NCBI RefSeq assembly: GCF_030817475.1
Contig: NZ_JAUSZJ010000002.1
Location: 1,975,501-2,039,500 of the forward strand
Source: Streptomyces sp. V2I9
GTDB taxonomy: Bacteria > Actinomycetota > Actinomycetes > Streptomycetales > Streptomycetaceae
Length of the DNA stretch: 64,000 bases
Reading direction: 5' to 3'
The notes below the pieces were generated by a model, which did not search any database, was not told the origin of the DNA, and saw only the letters and a list, made by a program, of their open reading frames with translations. A program made the position numbers and the translations under genes. Position 1 is the first letter of the stretch. Every line of letters starts with the position of its first letter. Below are positions 54,325-64,000 of the stretch, piece after piece.

Positions 54325-54782
54325 TGTCGTTCCAGGAGCAGCTCGCGGAGGCCATGGCCCAACTCGCGGAGCAGACGAAGAAGATCCAGGAGGTCCAGGA
54401 GGAGCTGGCCAGGACGTCCGCGTCGGCGACCTCCAAGGACCGGATGGTGACCGCGTCGGTCAACGCCCACGGGGAGGTCGTCTCCTTCAAGTTCCACTCC
54501 GAGGGCTACCGCACGATGCCGGCCGCCCAGCTCGCCGAGGTGCTGAAGACCATCGTCAACGCGGCGCGCGCGGAGGTGAGTTCGAAGGTGACCGGTACCG
54601 TACGCCCGCTGATGGGCGCCCAGGAGGAGTTGGCGAACGGCTTCTTCGGAGGCGGCGGCGAGCTGGACGATCTGCTGGCGCCCCTGCGTGCGATGCAGCC
54701 CGAGGGGTTGACCGAGACGGTGCTGGGCAAGAACCGCAAGCCGTCCGCGAACCGTGGCGAGGAGGACGGGCTCTATGGCTGA
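54324..54782 (+). CDS. YbaB/EbfC-like protein of the T7SS operon (EspL-like)
   Basis: The product has 152 residues. The coiled N-terminal helix (LAEAMAQLAEQTKKIQEVQE) and the sheet with ASVNAHGEVVSFKFH are the YbaB fold, a nucleoid-associated dimer. In mycobacterial ESX-1 the EspL protein has a YbaB-like fold and acts as a substrate-stabilising chaperone, so a chaperone role is likelier here than DNA binding. This is an inference from position. The C-terminal ~50 residues (GGGGELDDLLAPLRAMQPEG) extend the usual fold. ATG 54324 overlaps the previous stop, and the stop overlaps the next gene by eight bases. Confidence 0.85.
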   Translation: MSFQEQLAEAMAQLAEQTKKIQEVQEELARTSASATSKDRMVTASVNAHGEVVSFKFHSEGYRTMPAAQLAEVLKTIVNAARAEVSSKVTGTVRPLMGAQEELANGFFGGGGELDDLLAPLRAMQPEGLTETVLGKNRKPSANRGEEDGLYG

Positions 54783-55086
54783 CGGAACCCTGAGCGTTCC
54801 GGGCGATCTCCCCCGGCGGTTCACCCAGTTCGGTGACATTTCGAGGATCGTCAACGAGCTGGGAACGCTCAACGAGCGCATCAACGTGGCGAATCGGACG
54901 GCGGGCGGGCGGGACGACGTGTACGCGAAGGAGTACCACAAGTTCGTCGACTCGACGGGCAAGGGACTCACCTACGGCCTCGAAGGCCTCTCCGAGCTGC
55001 TTGAGATGGTCGGCATCAGCGGCAACACGGCCTCGATCATCCTGAACGACGCCGAAGACGAAGCCAACCACCTCGCCGCCGGCTGA
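54775..55086 (+). CDS. Small ESX-like protein 4, immediately before the giant effector
   Basis: The product has 103 residues and is helical (PRRFTQFGDISRIVNELGTL ... GLSELLEMVGISGNTASIIL). There is no Trp and no W-x-G. The C-terminal LNDAEDEAN matches LADAEDESN of the first operon gene, which suggests common ancestry or a shared recognition element. ATG 54775 overlaps the YbaB-like gene by eight bases and the giant effector starts 33 bases later. This is the position of an EsxA-type partner for a large effector. The function is inferred only. Confidence 0.8.
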   Translation: MADGTLSVPGDLPRRFTQFGDISRIVNELGTLNERINVANRTAGGRDDVYAKEYHKFVDSTGKGLTYGLEGLSELLEMVGISGNTASIILNDAEDEANHLAAG

Positions 55087-55119
55087 GCCGGCCGTACTCC
55101 GAAGGCGTAGCACCACACC

Positions 55120-58100
55120 ATGGCCATCGAGGTCCCCGACGGGTGGGCGACACTCCTCAAGACCCTGACCGGAATGCCCTTCCCGCAGGCGAACGAGGAC
55201 TCCCTGCGGCTGGTCAGCGACGACTACCAGCTGATGGCCGAGAAGTTCCAGGAGGTCGAGGAACTCCTGCGGCAGGTCGTCAGCCGCGTCGACGAGGACT
55301 TCGAGGGCCAGACCGCGACGGAGTTCGTGACGTACGCGCGGCAGTTCGTCGAGGTGACGAACGGCAACCAGAGCATTCTCGACAGGGCGCACGAGGACGC
55401 CATGAAGTTGTCGAAGAACGCGCACAAGACGGCTGCCGACATCGAGTACACGAAGTGGATGATCTTCGGCCAACTCGCCTTGCTGGTCGTACAGATCGCC
55501 CTGGCCCAGGCGCTGATGCCGGTGACCGCCGGGCTGTCCGAGATCTGGGCGGCCGCGGCGATCGGCGCGTTCAAGGCCATGGCGCTGCTGATCCTCAAGT
55601 TCCTGGTGGCTCAGATCATCATGCAGACCATCACCGGTCTCGTCGGTGGTCTGCTGCTCGACAGCATCCTCCAGCTCACCCAGATGGGCCGCGGTGACCG
55701 TACGGAGTGGAACACGGACTTCACCAAGAACGCTGCGATATTCGCAGCCATCGGGGGGGTCCTCGGCGGGCCGTTCGCGCTGCTGGGCGGTGGGCTCGGC
55801 AAGTTGCTCGGCCACCTGGGCGGCAAGGGGCTGAGCAAGCTCCTCGGCAACGATGCCGGGAACGTGCTGGCCAAGGGTCTGGCAGGCGGAGGCAAGGGCG
55901 CGGGAGCCGGAGCCGGTAAGGGCGGAGGCGCGCTCGCCAAGGGTGCGGGAGCGGGCGCGGGCCGGGGCGCGGGCGGCGCGGGAGCCGGAGCCGGAAAGGG
56001 CGCAGGCAGCGCAGGAGCCGGAGCCGGAAAGGGCGCAGGCAGCGCAGGAGCCGGAGCCGGTAAAGGCGCAGGCAGCGCAGGAGCCGGAGCCGGTAAAGGC
56101 GCAGGCAGCGCAGGAGCCGGAGCCGGTAAAGGCGCAGGCAGCGCAGGAGCCGGAGCCGGTAAAGGCGCGGGCGGCCTGGGCGAAGGGGTCGGCAAGGGTG
56201 TCGGCGGCGTCGGCGACGGTCTCGGCAAGGGTGTCAGCGGTGCGGGCGACGGAGCCGCCGGGGCCGGAACGAGGTCCGGGGCGGGTGCCGCGGGCAACAC
56301 GATCTCGGAGAACTCCGCCCGTGAGCTCGGCGAGCGTCTGGGCAACATCATGGGCCGCACCAACGAATCCCTGAACCAGCTGGGTGCGGACGGCGTGCGG
56401 GGCACGGTCGCCGGAGCAGTCGGCCGGGAGGTCGTCAAGGACTTCGCGAACGCCTTCGAGAAGCACCTCGGAGGCGCCCTCGGTAACGAGACCGCCAAGA
56501 ACCTGGGCCGCGAGTACGGCGAGGCGCTGGTCAAGAACTGGGCCGGCAAAGCCGATTGGCAGGGACTCACCCACGCGCTGGACGACGCGCTCAAGCCGTT
56601 CATGAAGGACCTGGGCGAGAGCGGCGTACGGGCGCTCTCGCACGATCTGCCCGGCTCGTTCGTCCGGACGGTCGGCGGGAACCTGGGCTTCCACGCCGGC
56701 AACCTCGTCGGCGAGATCGCCGGTGAAGCGGGCCATGCCGTGGTCACCGAGGGCATGTACAACCTGCTCTTCGGCCCGGAGAAGAAGTTCACGGTCAGCG
56801 GCTGGACGGCCGCCGCGGGCGCGATGGGCGGCGTCCTGGGCCGGGGAGTGGCCCACGGCTTCCAGTCGGTGCACAACATGGTCCAGGGGCCTCCGGCAGC
56901 TCCCCCGCCGCGCCCTCCGGTGTTCTCGTCCGACGCCCCCACGCCGCCGACCGCCACGCCCCGGCCCAGCACCGAGTCCGGCCCCACGGGCCGCGACGGT
57001 TCCACCCCGAAGACCGACGCGGACAACCGCACGCTCACGGACTCCGGGTCGGACACCGACAGCCTGTACTACCTGGACGTGGACGACCTCTCGGACAGCG
57101 CCACGCTGTACGGGGACGACGACGGGAACGGGGGCACCGCCCCGTCCAGCGCGCCCACGGCCTCCGCCCCCTCTTTCGCCACCAGCTCCGGCGGCGCGGA
57201 CATCACGAACACCGGCGACTTCACGTCCACCCCGAACAGGGGCGACACCCCGAACGGGAACGAGGTCCCGAACGGGAACGAGACCCCGAACGTGGGCGGC
57301 CGCCCGAACACCACCGACAGCTCCGGTTCCGGCAGCGGCACCGTCCCCGGCTCGGGATCCGGCGAGCCGGCTGCCCCCGGGCCTCGCTCGCCCGAGTCCC
57401 CCGTTCCGCCGGACACGGTGTCCGAGCTGGACCTGCTCCTGAACAGCCTGCCGGACGTACCCGACGCCCCGCCGAGCCCGCAGCCGCATCCGGACGTGGT
57501 TCCGGACCCGGACGTGGTTCCGGACCCGGACGTGGTTCCGGACCCGGACGTGGTTCCGGACCCGGACGTGGTTCCGGAGAACCTGACGCAGGACCTCACG
57601 GACCTGGACTCCGTGCCGGCGGACCTCCCCGGCGTACCCGACGCCGTACCGGGGGCCGCGCTGACGCCGGACCAACTGCTCGCGAGCCTGTCCGACGTAC
57701 CCGACACCCCGCTGGGCCCGCCGCGGTCGCCGGAGGAGCTGCGGTTGCCGGCGGACCTCCCCGACGTACCGGAGGGCAGCCTCTGGCAGACGTCCGGCGA
57801 CGGGTCGGGCGGCTCACCGTCCGGCCGGGCCGGTGACTCCGAGCCGGGGAACCGGGCTCCGGGCGATCCCGACCGCCTCCTCCAGGAGCGTATGGACCGG
57901 CTCAAGAACCAGCAGGACCCGGACGACCTGGACGCCGACCTGGCCGCCCGGCTGGCGAAGCTCCGCGAGGGCGGGCCCGACGGCCTCGGCAGGCCCGCAC
58001 GGGTCGACGAGCTGCGCGAGCAGTACCGCGCGGCCCTGGAGGAGGAGGGCACGGACGGACCGGACCGCGACGGTACGGTGACGGGTCCCGAGGGCGATGC

Positions 58101-61100
58101 GACCGCGCTCCCGTACAGCCCCACGGGCGGTACCGGCACGCCCAACGCCACGGGCGGTACCGCCCCACCGCAGCGTCCCGCCCCGACCGCTTCGACGACG
58201 GCCGCATTCAACTCCGGTAACACACCCGGTGGTTCACGTCCACAGCCCCCCGCCGGCACGAACCCGGACGGACTCGACGCGTCGTTGCCCGACGTCCCCC
58301 AGGACCCCCCGGGCTCCCGGCCGGCCACCGCGGACGAGGCCGACCTCGTGTTCCCCGACGTCCCCCAGCAGGAACCTTCCGCGCGGCCCGGCGCGGGGCG
58401 AACCGAGAGCGACGGGGCCGACACGGTCACGGACGACGCGCCGAGCCCTCCCCGTACGGAGTCGACGGACGAGCTGCCCTTCCCCGACGGCTTCGACGCC
58501 GACGGCGATCTCGACGCGCTGCTGGCGCGCCTCGACGGCAGCGGCGCCCCCACCGACGACCCGCTGAGCCAACTGGCCCGCCTTCCCGACGTACCCGAGG
58601 GGCTGTCCTCCGCCGACCGGCGCAAGCTGGCCGCGGACACGACGCGGGAGACGGACGCCCTGCTGGCGGACGCGCGGCGGGTGGGCGTCGACCGAGAGGC
58701 ACGTCAGCGGCTCGGCGAGCGCATCCAGGACGACGTCCGGGCGGGCAGACACGCTGAAGCGGCAGAGGGCCTGCGCGAGCTGAGCGACCTCGTCGCGCTG
58801 CACGGTCTCGGCGAACGACTCCAGCAGTTCCGCCGCCACATGGACGGCGGATACGAGGGACGCGCCGCGCAGTTGGGCATGCGCCGTTCGGAGTGGCTGC
58901 GTCATGGCCTCGACATCGAGGAGGCGGCGCTCAACGGCGATCCGCGCCGTACGACCCAGTTGCTGGACGATTTCGAGCAGCGGCTCGGCGCCCTCGGGGC
59001 CGAGCTGAAGGACCGCGCCGACCACTCCCCCGAGGCGTTGGAGAAGCGACGGGCCGACGACCGGCGGGCCGACGCCGAGGCCGCGGGCATGGACCGCGAG
59101 CGGTTCCGCGCGTGGGAGGACCGCCTGGAGCAGGCGGCGACCCCCGACGAGCTCCAGAAGACACTGGCGGACTACCAGGCGGAGCTGGAGACCGCGCACC
59201 GGCTCACGACCCTGCGGGAGTTGGGGGCGTCCGAGAAGGAACTGGCCTCCTGGAAGGCCCGGTTCGAGGGCCCGGCGCGGGGCAGCGACCTGGACGCCCA
59301 GTACGAACGGCGTACGGCCACCCTCCACGGCGAAGCCGAGGTGGCCGCCCTCCGGGAGAAGGTGGCCGCCCTGTACGAGGACGACGCCACCCAGCAGGGG
59401 CCCTCGCAGCCGCCCCCGCCGCACGACGGGACCGGCGACGACCACACCGGGCCGTCGCAGGAACAGCAGGACGGCGGTCCCAGCGTGGCCGACCTCCGGC
59501 AAAGGCTGGACGCCATACACCGGGGCGACACCGTCCACCAGGAGCCCCCGCAGCCGACTCCCCCACCACACGACGGCAACTCCGTCGTGGCCGAACTCCG
59601 ACAACGACTGGACGCCATACACAGAGGCAGCGCCGCCTCCCAGGAGCCCCCGCAGAACAGCAGCGACACCACCACCAGCGACCGATCGAACGACACGGAC
59701 GCCGAGAACACGCGCGACGGCGACGACCGCACCGGGTCCTCGCGCGAACAGCAGCAGGACAGCGACGCCGTCATGGCTGCCCTCCAGCAAAGACTGGACG
59801 CCATACACAGAGGCAGCACCGCCCAGCAGGAGCCCCCGCAGCCGACGTCCACGCCACACGACGGGACCAGCAGCGACAACACCCCCGCCGGCGACCGGTC
59901 GGAACGCTCGGGCACCGAGAACGACGCGGCCCTGGAGGCCCGACTGGAGAAGTTGCGCGAGGGTGACGACCACACCGGGCTGTCGCGCGAGGAGCAGCAG
60001 CAGTGGGCGGACCGGCACGCGCGGGCCGAGGACGACGCGGCGCGGCAGGCCGTCGAGCGACAGCACGCCGAACGGATGGCGCAGGTGGAGCGCGACCGCC
60101 GTCTGAAGGCCGTCTCGGAGGGCGGCCCCGAGGGGGCGCGGCGCAGCCCCGAGCGCCAGGACGCGTGGCAGAGCAGGCTCGACGAGGCGGCGGACGACCC
60201 GCAGGCCGTCGACCGGGTGCTCGACGACTACGACGCGGAGACGGACAAGCTGCGGCGCGAGGGGAAGGAGCGCCTGGAGCAGGAACTGCGCGCCCCGGAC
60301 CGCCTGCGCGACCTCGACCGGCGCATCGACCGCTCGCTGGACCGCCTGCCCGAGGAGGTACGCACCCGGGCCGCCCGGGACGCCCGCACGCTGGTGGAAC
60401 GACTGCGGGACCTGACCGCCGGATCCGAGGAGACCGCTGCCCCGAAGACGGACGATGCCGTACCGGAGCAGAACGCCGACGCGCAGGGCGCGGACTCGCC
60501 CCCGCCCGTCGCCCGTACCTGCCCCTGTCCCGCATGCGACACCGCCCCGTTCCCCCTCCCCGGCTCCGTCCTCGGACTCGTCCTCCTCCTCCCGTACGGG
60601 CGGCGATGAGGGCGGCAGCACCAGCCGCACCGAGAAGACCCCGCCCCCGGCCGGCTCCGAGCGGGACCGGCGTGCTCCGGCCTTCCCCGGAGAGCAGCTG
60701 ATGGAGGCCCCTCGGCAGCGGAACGCCTCGTCGGCGTCCGAGGACGGTGGCAGCACGCACTCGCGTGACCGCGACGAGCTGCCCTCGCCGGACAGTCGCC
60801 GCGTCCCCACGGAGACCGACGAGGACGCGCCGACCTCCACCGCGTCCGATCGGGACGAGGACGCCCCGCACCTGTCCGACGACGCCGGGGCCGTCGCCTC
60901 CGCTCCGGAGAGCCCCGAGAACACCCAGAACGCCGGGGTCACCAGGGGCACCCAGGACCTCAAGGACCCCAAGGGTTCCGGGGATTCGGGTGATTCCGCG
61001 AGCCCCTCGAAGGAGAGCGGGGAGTCACAGGGCGGCGACGAGGCCCGGGGCGCGCCTTCCGGTGACGGCCACCGGCCGGGCGGCTCGTCCGAGGAGGAGC

Positions 61101-64000
61101 CGCCGCCGCTCTCGGCCCGGGACCAGGCTCTCGACGCCCTCTCGGCGGACGAGTTCGAGAAGCGTATGTACCGCGCTCGGCGCGACCGGCCGGATCTGGT
61201 GACCGACGAAGCCCTGCGCGACGAGGTGTACCGCCGGATCGACGACCCCGGCGTGAAGGTGGAGACAGAGGTGTCCCTCGCCCGACCGCTGCTGGCCGAG
61301 GGCGTTGCGCCGCCGTCCGGACGGTCCGGCGCGTTCGTGACGTTCGACGACAACGCGATGCTGCCCACCTCCATGCAGGGCAACGGGCACGGGCACATCA
61401 CCCTCCGGGGCGTCGAGCGGCTGGTCGACGCCCTCACCACGCGCTGGCGTCTGCACCCCGACGGGGCCGCCCGGGTGAACCTGGTGCTCACCCAGAGCCC
61501 GCACACGCTGCTCAGCCCCCGGACGCTCGTCCTGCCGACCCTGGACGGTGGCCGTCGGGAGGTCACCCTCTCGCTGGACAGCTACGGGAACTGGCGCCGC
61601 TTCACCGAGCCGACACCGCTGGCCGTCCCGGACGACGCGACGCTGCCCGCACCCGGTACGGGCGAGGGCGGCTCGAACACGACCACGACCACCAGCGCGA
61701 CCACGACCGCGCCGAAGCCTCCCGCCGTACAGGCTCCGACGTCCGCGGCGGAGGGGTCCACCACCGCACCCAAGACCATCACCGCTCCGGAGGCGTCCCC
61801 GACAGAGGCGTCCGGCACCACCGCCGCGCCCAAGACCGACACCCCCGAGTCCGACGCCTCCAAGACCGCCGAGGCCAAGACCACCACCGACGCCCCGGTC
61901 AAGGTCGAGACCGAACTCCGCACCCGGCCCGGCGCGACCGAGACCAAGACGCTCGGCACCTCCCGCGCCTTCGGGCTGGCCGTCCCGATCGGCCCCTCCG
62001 GGACGCCGTTCGGAGCGCTCGGGTCCGTGTCCCTCAGCGGCCGGCGCATGGAGGCGTCCTACACGTACACGCAGGAGAACCGCGCCCAGAGCAGCGTGAC
62101 CACCGTCGGCAAGGACGGCAGCCACCTGCACGTGAGCGACCTGCACATCGTGGCCGAGTCCGTGCGCGTCTGGGACAAGAAGGGCCGGGAGCGGCCCACG
62201 CCCCAGCAGCAGGCCGGCACCGCCGGCCGGCAGCACTACCGCATCCAGGACGGTGTCGCGTGGCGTGTCCCCGACAGCGTCACCGACCCGGCCATCCCGG
62301 ACCGGCTGCCCCCCGCCTTCACCTTCGCCCCCGGCGCCCGGCCGCACCTGCTCGCACCGCTGAGCGTCACCACCGGGACCCGGCTGCTGGACTGGGCGCT
62401 CAGGAACTTCCCCGAGGCCACCCCCGGCAGCTTCCTCCGCCGCCAACTGGCCGATCTGTTCGGTGAGGAGAGCCTGCGCACCATGATCGCGCAGAGCTCC
62501 GGGGAGACCGTGGTCACGGCCCCGCTCTTCGCCGGGCTGGGCAACCGCTCGCTGGGCTCCGTCGAGCTGCGGCTGGTCCCGGTCGACGCCACCCTGCTCC
62601 AGGCGTCCGACAAGACCGAGGTCAAGAAGGCCGACGCGCAGCGCTCCACCGGTACCACGGAGAAGAAGAACACCCAGGGGGCCGGGGTCGGCCTCACCGT
62701 CGGCCCCCAGTTCGGCCTGCTCCAGCCTTCGGGCGCCCTGAACCTCCAGGTCGCGGGGGCCGCCGGGCTGACGACCCAGCGCGCCGAGAGCAGCTACAGC
62801 GGCAACACGGCCGAGTCCGTGCGCACCCTCAACAGCCGCGGCCACTCGGGGCTCTACGACGTCCGCTTCCGGCTGGAGGTGCGCCGCCAGGGCGGTACGT
62901 GGGAGTCGCCCGCACCGGTCCAGCAGGGTGACCGGACCGGCGGGGGCGGCCCGGCCGGGGGCGGCGCGTTCCTCACGGCCACCGTGCAGCTCCCCCGGGC
63001 CGACGCGCGCAGGCTGGCCGGCTGGGACGACGGCACCACGCCCGTCCCGGACGCCGAGGCACCGCCCGCGCCCGTATACCTGACCCCGTCCGACCCGGTG
63101 ACGTTCGGCCTGCACGCGGTCGTCGACCTCGCGCCGGTCGGCGATGCGCAGGCGCCGCCGCCCCACACGTCCCTCACGGACGCGCTGGTCGACCGTATTC
63201 AGGCCGGTCTGCACCGCGCCTACCCCGACCTCGTACTGCCGCCAGGGACGAACGGCGCGACCGCCGCGAACGGCACCACCACCACGACCACCGGTGACCG
63301 CTCGGGCGGCAGCGACCGTACGTACAACAACGCGGTGCGCAACACCCACCTGCTGCGCCAGGCGCTCGCCCGTACGGTGCTGGAGGGCTCCCTCGACCGG
63401 CTGACGAGCACCGGGCTGCGCATCCCGCTCGAACAGCTCGGCACGGTCAACAAGCGGTACGTCGTCGTCACCGTGCGGGCACAGGCCACGGACCGCCGGT
63501 TCGTGGGGACCCATCACGACCTGGGCGTGGCCAACAACGTCCTGTCGACCCGCCGCGCGGACAGCGCCACCACCCGGACGCACGGCTGGTCCGTCGGTTT
63601 CGACATGGGGCTGACCGGGCTCGACCGCTTCGGCGGCACCGGCAGCGTCGGTTACCGGTACGGCAAGCAGACCGCGTACGGCATGACGTACGGTCCGACG
63701 CTGACCCCGGACGGCGGCATCACCAGCTCCGGATCGCAGCACCTGTGGTCGTACCACCTGAACTTCACCGCGGAGGCCACCAGCTTCACCCGGCCGCGCC
63801 AGATCGCCCGGACGATGACCGGCGAACTGCTCGGCACGCGGTGGTTCGTGAAGCAGACCGCCGAAACCGTCGACCTGCTGCGTACCGATCGGACCGGCCG
63901 GACGGGATCGTCCGACGAGACAGGTCACGCCGGGCGGCCGGGCCGGACCGGCACGGCCACCACCCGACCGCCTGCCACCGGCACCGCCCCGGCCCCTGCC
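55120..64000 (+). CDS. Giant CpnT-like WXG100-domain effector, frameshifted, 3' partial
   Basis: This is a secreted-effector-like protein of over 2,900 residues. The start MAIEVPDGWATLLKTLTGMP, the helical hairpin and the membrane helices near residues 113-134 and 150-185 match the N-terminal WXG100-like domain of CpnT-type polymorphic toxins. Then come an Ala/Gly/Lys repeat tract (288-353), a helical amphipathic domain, a long acidic/Pro-rich disordered region with PDVVPD and LPDVP motifs, a Glu/Arg coiled-coil region with DAIHRG repeats, and a beta-rich part. Frame 1 ends at 60609, but the frame one base later is open from ~60500 to the window end and reads matching sequence. Removing one C in the run at about 60498-60508 joins them. 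The C-terminal (toxin) end lies outside the window. It is last in the T7SS operon. Confidence 0.85.
55981..56178 (+). repeat. 33-bp tandem repeats in the giant effector
   Basis: There are five full 33-bp units and a sixth degenerate one, each encoding GAGAGKGAGSA. Units 1-2 carry GGAAAGGG and units 3-5 GGTAAAGG; otherwise they are identical. It is an in-frame low-complexity linker and can vary in length by slippage. Confidence 0.95.
57493..57579 (+). repeat. 18-bp tandem repeats in the giant effector
   Basis: There are four identical copies of GACGTGGTTCCGGACCCG and a fifth partial copy, encoding DVVPDP. The tract lies in the acidic, Pro-rich disordered part of the protein. Confidence 0.95.
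59341..59850 (+). repeat. Diverged coding repeats with RLDAIHRG
   Basis: Three copies of (A/L)xQRLDAIHRG, at about 59485, 59587 and 59773, are each followed by a Gln/Pro-rich stretch (QEPPQ). An older copy (LREKVAALYEDD) lies just before. Each is a short helix plus a flexible spacer in the coiled region of the giant effector. Confidence 0.85.

Noticed and set aside
55981..56178. CRISPR-like regular 33-bp repeats
   Set aside because: The units are contiguous with no spacers, are in frame inside a coding region and encode a Gly/Ala linker.
60747..61202. Separate small gene after the first stop of the giant effector
   Set aside because: It is Arg/Pro/Thr-rich noise in a third frame. The frame that matches the upstream acidic linker style is open without a break to the window end.

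Overview
The window is a very GC-rich chromosomal segment. It has GTG and TTG start codons, SARP and Tat signatures, ABC-F/EttA, an SsbB-type protein and a type VII secretion locus, all of which point to a Streptomyces or a very close actinomycete. Codon usage looks uniform throughout. I see no transposase, integrase, CRISPR array or rRNA; there is one tRNA.

Layout. (1) 1-3837: end of a phospho-signalling cluster with a PP2C phosphatase (5' end outside the window), a VWA protein and a zinc-ribbon/FHA protein that carries a frameshift. (2) 3847-15780: housekeeping and transport genes. These are an isoaspartyl-methyltransferase-like protein divergent from a group II truncated haemoglobin, a three-gene FtsX-type ABC exporter operon (two permeases and an ATPase), and a leftward ettA - thioesterase - unknown operon. 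(3) 15810-21932: a thioester-domain surface protein with a sortase LAXTG-type signal, an SsbB-like protein, a pair of dynamin-like GTPases and tRNA-Arg(UCU). (4) 22356-29492: a secreted Ntn acylase and a secreted esterase, a LuxR-HTH/SARP chimeric regulator, and a kinase/FHA pair.

(5) 29599-37862 is a cassette of exported enzymes. Four of them carry the same C-terminal seven-bladed PLL (DUF346-type) lectin propeller, fused to a GH43-like propeller, a lysozyme-like transglycosylase, an M23 endopeptidase and an NlpC/P60 hydrolase. A Tat-exported esterase heads the four-gene leftward operon. Two of the propellers are almost identical at DNA level. A perfect 20-bp inverted repeat lies between the divergent transcription units. 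Together this looks like a cell-wall or glycan degradation set that shares one targeting lectin.

(6) 38000-64000 is a type VII secretion (T7SS) locus: an EccA-like double AAA+ ATPase fused to a beta-helix, a mycosin whose whole catalytic tetrad is substituted, EccC, EccD and EccB. A rightward substrate operon follows. It holds four small helical ESX-like proteins without a true WXG motif, a 732-residue PPE-like substrate, an SseB-like protein, a YbaB-like protein and a giant CpnT-like WXG100-domain effector of more than 2,900 residues that runs off the right edge. EccE and canonical EsxA/EsxB are not seen here. The locus therefore looks like a divergent T7SS dedicated to a giant effector. It is the most interesting system in the window.

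Three genes (FHA, beta-helix/AAA, giant effector) each need removal of exactly one base in a G/C-rich run to restore the frame. This may be sequencing error and should be checked before any of them is called a pseudogene.
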